A DNA stretch of 64,000 bases from JAEZAA01 sp964514485 (GTDB lineage Bacteria; Pseudomonadota; Gammaproteobacteria; Pseudomonadales; Oleiphilaceae): the NCBI GenBank assembly GCA_964514485.1, contig CAZEWG010000006.1, forward strand, positions 1-64,000, written 5' to 3'. The notes under the pieces are model-generated. The model ran no database searches. It was given only the letters and a program-made list of their open reading frames with translations, and had not been told where the DNA came from. A program made the translations under genes and the position numbers. Each line of letters begins with the position of its first letter. Positions within the stretch are counted from its first letter, which is position 1. Shown one piece after another: positions 51,502 through 58,281 of the stretch.

Positions 51502-52041
51502 ATGGCTACGAGCATGAATTCTAGACGGATAGACCCGTTTAAACTGGCGGATCAGAAAGCTTCGATTCAACGGAGCCTGAATCTTATTTCCTTGCCGCGT
51601 GTTGTTGAGGTGGTAGGGGAGAGCGAGAGTCAGGTCACGGTTGAAATGAACTTCTGGCGGGACGACCAGTATCGTTGCGTGATTCAGGGACACCTGGAAA
51701 CACGCGCGAATGTAGTCTGCGAACGCTGCTTGAACCCGGTCGAACAGCCCATTGTCAGCGATTTCACCCTGTGTGTGGTATCGTCCGACGAGGCTGCTCG
51801 CGATATTCCCCGTGAATATGATCCATTGATCCTAACCGAGCAATTGATCGATGTGGCGGATATCGTCGAGGACGAAATCTTGTTGGCGTTGCCAATGTTT
51901 TCTTACCACGCTGACGCTGATTGCGATCAGGGAATGATTCCCCGGCGCGAGGACCAGCAGGACGAGGAAGCAGATATACAAAGCTCGGAGCAAAAACCGA
52001 ATCCTTTTAGTGTTTTATCAACGTTAAAGTTGAAAAAATGA
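51502..52041 (+). CDS. yceD: 23S rRNA accumulation protein YceD (DUF177)
   Basis: A 179-residue DUF177 protein linked to 23S rRNA accumulation. The family core is VVCERCLNPVEQP (CxxC), ...REYDPLILTEQLIDVADIVEDEILLALPM and the tail KPNPFSVLSTLKLKK. Start: ATG 51502 (MATSMNSRRIDPFK) or ATG 51514 (MNSRRIDPFK); neither has a strong ribosome site, and the promoter would leave almost no leader for the first. It is followed by rpmF after 28 bases, the conserved yceD-rpmF pair. Confidence 0.9.
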   Translation: MATSMNSRRIDPFKLADQKASIQRSLNLISLPRVVEVVGESESQVTVEMNFWRDDQYRCVIQGHLETRANVVCERCLNPVEQPIVSDFTLCVVSSDEAARDIPREYDPLILTEQLIDVADIVEDEILLALPMFSYHADADCDQGMIPRREDQQDEEADIQSSEQKPNPFSVLSTLKLKK

Positions 52042-52069
52042 TCCGTAAGTTAGGGGAGTTTTAATCGCC

Positions 52070-52249
52070 ATGGCTGTTCAACAGAACCGTAAGACCCGTT
52101 CCAAGCGTGGTATGCGTCGTGCTCACGATGCGCTGAGCGCACCGACGCTGTCCATTGATCCGACCACTGGCGAGAAGCACCGCCGTCACCATGTGACTGC
52201 AGATGGTTTCTATCGCGGCAACAAAGTGATCGAAACAGAGCAAGAGTAA
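52070..52249 (+). CDS. rpmF: 50S ribosomal protein L32
   Basis: A 59-residue protein, MAVQQNRKTRSKRGMRRAHD then ...TLSIDPTTGEKHRRHHVTADGFYRG and a short acidic tail, unmistakably L32. It lies between yceD and plsX with a GGGGAG ribosome site. It has no zinc-binding cysteine set, so it is the C-minus form. Confidence 0.97.
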   Translation: MAVQQNRKTRSKRGMRRAHDALSAPTLSIDPTTGEKHRRHHVTADGFYRGNKVIETEQE

Positions 52250-52252
52250 GCT

Positions 52253-53263
52253 TTGCGCGGTCACGTCACGATCGCTGTAGACGCAATGGGGGGCGATCAT
52301 GGTCCCTCCATTGTTGTCGAAGCAGTCCTTGCCTCCATTCAGCGTCACGCCGATCTGAAGGTGTTGCTGGTGGGGGAGCGCAAGGCGCTCCTTTCTCTTT
52401 TGCCTCCGGATTATCCCTCCGAACGTATCGTTCTCGTTGATGCGCCTGATTACGTGCGCATGGACGACAAGCCCAGCTTTGCGCTTCGTCACCGAGCCCA
52501 GTCCTCCATGGCTATCGCCTTGCAGATTGTCAAGGAAGCCCGAGCCCAGGTGTGTGTCAGTGCTGGCAATACCGGCGCGTTAATGGCGCTGGGGCGCTCC
52601 ATTTTAAAAACACCTTCCGGAATTGACCGTCCGGCCATTGTTCGCCGTATTCCCTCCACCCGTGGTCGGTGCTATGTGCTTGATTTGGGTGCCAATGTGG
52701 ATTGCACCGCGGAGCACTTGTTCCAGTTTGCCATCCTCGGCTCCTTGATGGTGGAGGTGGTGGAGCAGAAACAGCATCCGCGTGTGGCCTTGGTCAATGT
52801 GGGCAAGGAAGATATCAAGGGGAGCGAGCAGGTTCGTCTGGCCTCTCATATGCTGGCGGCAAGCCCGGCGCTGAATTACGTTGGCTACATTGAGGGTGAT
52901 GGCATCTTCAATGATGTGGCCGACGTGGTGGTGTGTGACGGTTTTGTGGGAAATGTCGCCCTCAAAACCGCTGAAGGCGTGATTGCCATGCTGTCTGGCC
53001 TGATTGGCGACTCTTTCAGGCGGAATTTCTATACCCGAGTATTAGGGTTTCTGGCGCGGCCAGTGCTGCGCAGGTTTCAAAATCTATTGGACCCCTCGAC
53101 CCATAATGGTGCTATCTTTGTAGGCCTTAACGGAATCGTGGTGAAAAGCCATGGTGCGGCAACCGCAAAAGGCTTTGCCCGGGCGATCGATCAGGGAGTG
53201 CGAGCAGCACGCCTGCGGTTGCCGGAAAGGATCAATGCACGTCTGGATGACCTTTATCTCTAA
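52253..53263 (+). CDS. plsX: Phosphate acyltransferase PlsX
   Basis: PlsX makes acyl-phosphate from acyl-ACP for phospholipid synthesis. 336 residues with TIAVDAMGGDHGP (6-18), SAGNTGALMALG, LDLGANVDC and VGNVALKTAEG. The only start that keeps the universal TIAVDAMGGD segment is TTG 52253, three bases after the rpmF stop, with a weak AAGAG ribosome site in rpmF. Conserved rpmF-plsX-fab order. Confidence 0.95.
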   Translation: MRGHVTIAVDAMGGDHGPSIVVEAVLASIQRHADLKVLLVGERKALLSLLPPDYPSERIVLVDAPDYVRMDDKPSFALRHRAQSSMAIALQIVKEARAQVCVSAGNTGALMALGRSILKTPSGIDRPAIVRRIPSTRGRCYVLDLGANVDCTAEHLFQFAILGSLMVEVVEQKQHPRVALVNVGKEDIKGSEQVRLASHMLAASPALNYVGYIEGDGIFNDVADVVVCDGFVGNVALKTAEGVIAMLSGLIGDSFRRNFYTRVLGFLARPVLRRFQNLLDPSTHNGAIFVGLNGIVVKSHGAATAKGFARAIDQGVRAARLRLPERINARLDDLYL

Positions 53264-53345
53264 AAATAACAGACCCGCGGCTGTGGTATTTGTCGGCCGT
53301 GGCGTACTTTAGACCTGATGCATTTAGGCAGGAACGAGACTACTC

Positions 53346-54293
53346 ATGAAAACAGCATTTATGTTTCCTGGCCAGGGTTCGCAAAATAAAGGAATGTTAT
53401 CGGATCTGGCTGAAAAATATCCTTCCTTGTTAAATACCTTTCAAGAAGCCTCGGATGTTCTGGGGTATGACCTTTGGGATCTCTGTCTGCAAGGTGACGA
53501 GGCCAGGTTAAACCGCACCGAGGTGACCCAGCCAGCCATTTTAACGGCCAGTATCGCGCTGTGGCGCCTGTGGTCGGAACTGGGTGCGGCTCGCCCCCAA
53601 TATCTTGCCGGTCATAGTCTGGGCGAGTACTCCGCCCTGGTTGCCGCGGGCTCTCTGGAATTTCGCGCGGCGGTTGCTCTGGTGCAGGAGCGTGGGCGCC
53701 TGATGCAGGGCGCGGTGGCCGAGGGTGTTGGCAAAATGGCGGCGGTTATCGGCTTGGACGATGAGCTGGTGGTGGCGGCCTGCGAGGAGGCTTCAGCAGG
53801 TCAGGTAGTGGAGGCGGTGAACTTTAACTCGCCCGGGCAAGTCGTGATTGCCGGCCATGCCGAGGCCGTGGAACGGGCCGCAGCGGCCTGTAAGGAGAAG
53901 GGTGCCCGTCGGGTGTTGCCACTGCCGGTCAGTGTGCCTTCTCATTGTGCATTGATGAAGCCGGCTGCGGAAAAGCTGGCGGTTACCCTGCAGGAGATCG
54001 AGGTGCGGGCGCCTGCCATTCCGGTGCTGCAAAACGTGACGGCCCAGCTTGTGACCGACCCGGCCCAGATCCGTGAAAATCTGGTTAAGCAGCTTTATTC
54101 CCCGGTGTTGTGGACGCAAACCCTTAAATCCATGGCCGAGCTTGGTGTGGAGCGGGTCGTGGAGTGCGGTCCTGGCAAGGTGCTGGTGGGGCTCGCCAAA
54201 CGGACGCTGGAGAATGCCAGTGGCCTGGCGATGGCGACCCTGAAAGACTTTGAAGAAAGCTACGAACAAATTGGCTCGGGAGATTCAGCATGA
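53346..54293 (+). CDS. fabD: Malonyl-CoA:ACP transacylase
   Basis: FabD transfers malonyl from CoA to ACP to start fatty-acid elongation. 315 residues: MKTAFMFPGQGSQNKGM, nucleophile serine in AGHSLGEYSALVAAG (about 92), active-site histidine in VPSHCALMKP and the QNVTA segment. fabH, which lies between plsX and fabD in E. coli, is absent here. Its TGA overlaps the fabG ATG by four bases. Confidence 0.96.
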   Translation: MKTAFMFPGQGSQNKGMLSDLAEKYPSLLNTFQEASDVLGYDLWDLCLQGDEARLNRTEVTQPAILTASIALWRLWSELGAARPQYLAGHSLGEYSALVAAGSLEFRAAVALVQERGRLMQGAVAEGVGKMAAVIGLDDELVVAACEEASAGQVVEAVNFNSPGQVVIAGHAEAVERAAAACKEKGARRVLPLPVSVPSHCALMKPAAEKLAVTLQEIEVRAPAIPVLQNVTAQLVTDPAQIRENLVKQLYSPVLWTQTLKSMAELGVERVVECGPGKVLVGLAKRTLENASGLAMATLKDFEESYEQIGSGDSA

Positions 54294-55033
54294 GTGGTGA
54301 TAAAAAAATTGCGCTGGTAACCGGAGCCAGTCGGGGAATTGGCGCGGCCATCGCCGAGGCGTTGGCGCAGCAAGGCTTTAAGGTGATTGGAACCGCGACC
54401 ACGGACAATGGTGCCCAACAGATTGAAGAACGTCTCAAGGCAAAAGGGTACGACGCTGTGGGGCGGCGCTTGAATGTGACTGAAGTCACGGATGTGGAAC
54501 AATTTTTCGAAAATATCGTAACGGAGTTCGGCGCGCCTCTGGTATTGGTGAATAATGCGGGCATCACCCAGGACAATCTGCTGTTGCGTTTGAAAGAGAG
54601 TGACTGGGATGCGGTGCTGCAAACCAACCTCACCTCGGTGTTCCGGCTGGCCAAGTTGGCGGTCAAAGGGATGACCAAAGCCCGCTGGGGGCGGATTATC
54701 AATATCAGTTCCGTCATCGCCTCCATGGGTAACGCAGGACAAACCAACTATGCGGCCGCTAAGGCTGGCATGGAAGGCTTCTCCCGCTCCCTGGCCAAAG
54801 AGGTGGGTTCGCGTAACATTACCGTGAACTGCGTGGCGCCAGGGTTTATTGAAACCGATATGACTCAGGATCTGCCAGAGGCTCAACGGCAGGCGATGCT
54901 GGATATGACCGCCTTGAAACGTCTGGGGCAACCAGAAGAGATCGCGGGTGTGGTTGCCTTTCTGGCAAGCGATGCGGCGGCCTATATTACCGGTGAGGTG
55001 ATCCAGGTGAACGGCGGCCTGTATATGCAGTAA
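54290..55033 (+). CDS. fabG: 3-oxoacyl-ACP reductase
   Basis: NADPH-dependent SDR that reduces beta-ketoacyl-ACP. 247 residues: TGASRGIGAAIA nucleotide loop, NNAG, catalytic Ser (INISSVIASMGNAGQ) and YAAAKAG Tyr/Lys, and IETDMTQDLPE near the C-terminus. Overlaps fabD by four bases (ATGA), so translation is coupled. Confidence 0.96.
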   Translation: MSGDKKIALVTGASRGIGAAIAEALAQQGFKVIGTATTDNGAQQIEERLKAKGYDAVGRRLNVTEVTDVEQFFENIVTEFGAPLVLVNNAGITQDNLLLRLKESDWDAVLQTNLTSVFRLAKLAVKGMTKARWGRIINISSVIASMGNAGQTNYAAAKAGMEGFSRSLAKEVGSRNITVNCVAPGFIETDMTQDLPEAQRQAMLDMTALKRLGQPEEIAGVVAFLASDAAAYITGEVIQVNGGLYMQ

Positions 55034-55116
55034 TGCAGGGTCGAAACCGGCTTTGGAAGGCCTGATGCAGAGCCTTTGGAGCGGCACAGTAGTACCGATG
55101 ATTGCGCAATTGGCGC

Positions 55117-55146
55117 TTGATTAAAGTGTTCGGGTTAAACTAGACT
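55117..55146 (+). promoter_or_regulatory. acpP promoter
   Basis: TTGATT (55117-55122), an 18-base spacer and TAGACT (55141-55146), about 40 bases before the acpP start. A separate promoter fits the high level of ACP needed. Confidence 0.65.
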
Positions 55147-55189
55147 AGCACGCTTGTAAGTGCTTGGTTATGTCAATAGTGAGGAAACT

Positions 55190-55423
55190 ATGAGTACAGT
55201 TGAAGAGCGGGTCAAGAAGATTGTCTGTGAGCAGCTGGGTGTGAAGGAGTCTGAAGTTCAGAACAGTTCTTCCTTCGTTGAAGACCTCGGCGCAGATTCT
55301 CTTGACACGGTCGAGCTTGTGATGGCGCTTGAAGAAGAATTCGAGACTGAGATCCCTGACGAAGAAGCAGAAAAGCTGACCACTGTTCAGGACGCCATCG
55401 ACTACATTACCGCGCATATCTAA
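55190..55423 (+). CDS. acpP: Acyl carrier protein
   Basis: A 77-residue acidic helical carrier with the phosphopantetheine serine S37 in EDLGADSLDTVELVMALEEE. It carries growing acyl chains in fatty-acid synthesis. ATG 55190 (MSTVEERVKKIV) follows GAGGAAACT. Flanked by its own promoter and terminator. Confidence 0.98.
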   Translation: MSTVEERVKKIVCEQLGVKESEVQNSSSFVEDLGADSLDTVELVMALEEEFETEIPDEEAEKLTTVQDAIDYITAHI

Positions 55424-55455
55424 TCCTAATATCGGATTCTGTGACCAAGCATGAG

Positions 55456-55486
55456 GCCGTCTGGGGCAATCCCCAGGCGGCTTTTT
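55456..55486 (+). terminator. Terminator after acpP
   Basis: GCCGTCTGGGG, CAAT, CCCCAGGCGGC then TTTTT: a strong hairpin with one wobble pair. It ends the acpP transcript; the expected fabF gene does not follow. Confidence 0.92.
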
Positions 55487-55612
55487 CATGATGGGTTCCC
55501 CGGTTTTTTCTGATTATTGCTTGCTCGGTTATGGGGCGGGAGTTTGATGTGGTTCCCGGCCCCGCGGGTGACGTGTTGCGCGCTTCTACACTAAAGAGAG
55601 TATGAAATTCCG

Positions 55613-56437
55613 ATGGAGTTTCCGGTTCTTTTGAATGGTGAGCCCGCTACCGGGCTACCCTGGGCAGATCGTGGCTTTGCCTATGGTGACGGGGTATTCG
55701 AGACCCTGCGCATCACCCAGCGTCAACCAGTGCTTTGGGCTTTGCACTGGGACCGGCTGTTACTGGGCTGTAATCGTTTGGGAATCGGTCTGGGGCCAAA
55801 CTTTCGCTCCACTTTGGAGAGCTGGGTGCAGGATCTGCTCGGTCGTGTTCAGGCCGACCAGGGCATTGTTAAAATCGTTGTCACCCGTGGTTGCGGAGGT
55901 CGTGGCTATCGCCCGGCGGACACTACCCCCAATGTGGTGCTGAGTTATCACCCTTTACCTGACGACCTGGCACGCGTGCAGCAGGTCGCGGTGCTCAAGA
56001 ACCTGGCTTATCGCCTGGTGCCCCATCCGGTACTCAATGGACTTAAACACCTCAATCGTCTGGATCAGGTATTGGCCAGCCAGGAGTTGTCCTCGGAGGA
56101 TGAGGGAATTATGCTCAATGGCGACGGCTGGGTGATCGAGGGCACCAAGACGAACCTCCTTTTCGCCAAGCAGGGGCGCCTGATCACACCGGACTTATGC
56201 AATTGCGGGGTGGCCGGAGTCATGCGTCGCTATCTGCTGGAGCAGGGCAAAGAGCATCAGGTTCAGATTGAAGTCGAGAAAGTTGCCCTGGAGCACTTGG
56301 CCGGATTCGACGGCATCGCCATCATGAATTCCGTATTAGGGATTTGTCTGGTGAGTCAGCTCGACCGATGCGAGATGCCGAGGTCGGGGCTGCTTGCCAA
56401 TCTGCAACAATCAGTTCATCAGAAGCTAGGACTTTGA
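55613..56437 (+). CDS. pabC: Aminodeoxychorismate lyase
   Basis: PLP-dependent fold-IV enzyme that makes p-aminobenzoate for folate. 274 residues: NGEPATGLPWADRGFAYGDGVFETLR, the PLP-lysine segment NGLKHLNRLDQVLA (about 143-156) and EGTKTNLLFAKQG. ATG 55613. Its stop overlaps the TTG start of mltG. The usual upstream fabF is missing. Confidence 0.93.
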   Translation: MEFPVLLNGEPATGLPWADRGFAYGDGVFETLRITQRQPVLWALHWDRLLLGCNRLGIGLGPNFRSTLESWVQDLLGRVQADQGIVKIVVTRGCGGRGYRPADTTPNVVLSYHPLPDDLARVQQVAVLKNLAYRLVPHPVLNGLKHLNRLDQVLASQELSSEDEGIMLNGDGWVIEGTKTNLLFAKQGRLITPDLCNCGVAGVMRRYLLEQGKEHQVQIEVEKVALEHLAGFDGIAIMNSVLGICLVSQLDRCEMPRSGLLANLQQSVHQKLGL

Positions 56438-57519
56438 AAAAATCAGTACGTAAAAGACCTTTTCGAGTCATCTTGTGGCTGGTCCTGATGGCCGCCTTAT
56501 TGGCGGTCGCAAGTTACGGGGCTTGGCGGTACAAGGTGCAGCAGCCCTTGTCGTTACCCGAGCAGGGGCTGATCTTTGAAATCCCCCGGGGCGTGTCCGT
56601 GCAGCGCGTGGCGCAGGATCTGCACGCGGCAGGCGTGATTGATCATCCTCTTTGGTTGCGCTTGTATGTGCGGCTTCATCCAGAGGTGAGCCATGTTCAG
56701 GCCGGTGAATACAAGCTTGATCCTGGTCTGACCCTTCCCGGGTTGATGTCTTTGTTCACCTCGGGGCGAACCGTTGCCTATCCGATTCAGTTTGTGGAGG
56801 GCTGGACGTTTCGCGACGTGCGCCGCGAACTGGCCCGGCATGAAAAATTGGCCCAACTGACTGTTGGGCTGGATGCCAGCGAGATCATGGAAAAACTGGG
56901 GCGCGCCGGGGAACATCCGGAAGGGCTATTTTTTCCAGATACCTATTATTTCCATAAAGGCATGTCGGATCTCGATGTGCTGGAGATTGCGCTGCGCCGG
57001 ATGGATCAGGTCCTGGAAGAAGAGTGGGGAAAACGACAGGAAAACCTGCCCCTAAAAACGCCTTATCAGGCGTTGATTCTGGCCTCCATTATTGAAAAGG
57101 AAACCGGGGTCCCCTATGAGCGGCCGCAAATTTCCGGTGTGTTTGTCCGGCGGTTGCAAAAGGGGATGAGGCTGCAGACCGATCCCACCGTGATCTACGG
57201 GTTGGGGGAAACCTATCAGGGTAACCTGACCCGCCAGCACTTGCGTCAGCATACGCCGTATAACACCTATCGGATTAACGGTTTGCCGCCGACGCCTATT
57301 GCCTTGGCGGGCCGGGAAGCCATTTACGCGGCGCTGAATCCCGCGCCCGGTGAAGAGTTGTTTTTTGTGGCGCGGGGAGACGGAACCCATCATTTCAGTG
57401 CGACCCTGAAGCAGCACCAAGAGGCGGTCCTCAAATATCAGGTGCGTAAGCGTCGTGCGGATTATCGCTCAAGCCCTTTGCCGCCCGCTGTTCAATCCAC
57501 CACTCAGAAACAGGAATAA
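56434..57519 (+). CDS. mltG: Endolytic murein transglycosylase
   Basis: MltG cuts nascent glycan strands in the periplasm. 361 residues: one membrane anchor (about 12-32), LysM-like segment, then the YceG domain with EGLFFPDTYYFHKG, catalytic glutamate in LASIIEKETGVPYERP, LQTDPTVIYGLG and TPYNTYRINGLPPTPIALAG. The start is TTG 56434, overlapping the pabC TGA as TTGA, with an AGGA ribosome site; the frame upstream belongs to pabC. Confidence 0.94.
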   Translation: MKKSVRKRPFRVILWLVLMAALLAVASYGAWRYKVQQPLSLPEQGLIFEIPRGVSVQRVAQDLHAAGVIDHPLWLRLYVRLHPEVSHVQAGEYKLDPGLTLPGLMSLFTSGRTVAYPIQFVEGWTFRDVRRELARHEKLAQLTVGLDASEIMEKLGRAGEHPEGLFFPDTYYFHKGMSDLDVLEIALRRMDQVLEEEWGKRQENLPLKTPYQALILASIIEKETGVPYERPQISGVFVRRLQKGMRLQTDPTVIYGLGETYQGNLTRQHLRQHTPYNTYRINGLPPTPIALAGREAIYAALNPAPGEELFFVARGDGTHHFSATLKQHQEAVLKYQVRKRRADYRSSPLPPAVQSTTQKQE

Positions 57520-57526
57520 GATCGAG

Positions 57527-58171
57527 ATGAGCTCTCAAACGGCGCAGTTTATTACCATTGAGGGAATAGAAGGGGTTGGTAAGAGTACCAACATTGCTTT
57601 TATTGCAGAGTGGTTGCGCCAGCGGGGTGTGGATGTGCGCCTCACCCGAGAGCCGGGCGGTACGCCCATGGCTGAAGAAATTCGCGAACTTTTGCTTCGG
57701 AAGCGGGAAGAGCCGGTTTGTGAAGATGCGGAACTATTGCTGATGTTTGCGGCCCGGGCCCAGCACTTGCGCCAGTGTATTTTGCCCGCCTTGCGGGCCG
57801 GCAGCTGGGTGATCAGTGACCGCTTTACCGATGCGACCTATGCCTATCAGGGAGGTGGTCGGGGGCTGGAGATGGCTCGCATTCAGCAACTGGAAAGCTT
57901 TGTCCAGGCTGGGTTTGAGCCGAACCTCACAATTATCCTGGATGCCCCGGCGGCGGTGGGGATGGGGCGTGTCGTGCGGCGAGGCCAGACTGACCGGTTT
58001 GAGCAGGAAAAGCAGGAGTTTTTCGAGCGGGTGCGGGCGGTCTATCTGGAGCGGGCGCGGCAGGCGCCCCAGCGCTATCTGGTGATTGATGCCTCCCGTG
58101 ATCTCGAAGCTGTGCAGGCAGAGTTGTCGGCAGCCCTGGAGGCCAGGGTCGGTCCACTGCTTGGCTCTTGA
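57527..58171 (+). CDS. tmk: Thymidylate kinase
   Basis: Phosphorylates dTMP to dTDP. 214 residues: P-loop EGIEGVGKST (12-21), DR motif VISDRFTDATYAYQGGGRG and the LID region RGQTDRFEQEKQEF. ATG 57527 is seven bases after the mltG stop. The usual holB gene does not follow; a terminator ends the run. Confidence 0.96.
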   Translation: MSSQTAQFITIEGIEGVGKSTNIAFIAEWLRQRGVDVRLTREPGGTPMAEEIRELLLRKREEPVCEDAELLLMFAARAQHLRQCILPALRAGSWVISDRFTDATYAYQGGGRGLEMARIQQLESFVQAGFEPNLTIILDAPAAVGMGRVVRRGQTDRFEQEKQEFFERVRAVYLERARQAPQRYLVIDASRDLEAVQAELSAALEARVGPLLGS

Positions 58172-58207
58172 GTGGCAGCAACTTAAAAGGCTTATCAGAG
58201 GCTGAAA

Positions 58208-58239
58208 CAAAAAGGCCCCGAAAATTTCGGGGCCTTTTT
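58208..58239. terminator. Bidirectional terminator between tmk and acnB
   Basis: AAAAA, GGCCCCGAAA, TTTCGGGGCC, TTTTT: symmetric hairpin that can stop tmk (plus) and acnB (minus) transcription. Confidence 0.93.
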
Positions 58240-58281
58240 GTTTGTTGTGCGCCCAAAGGGCGCACGTCTGGACAGGGTAGC

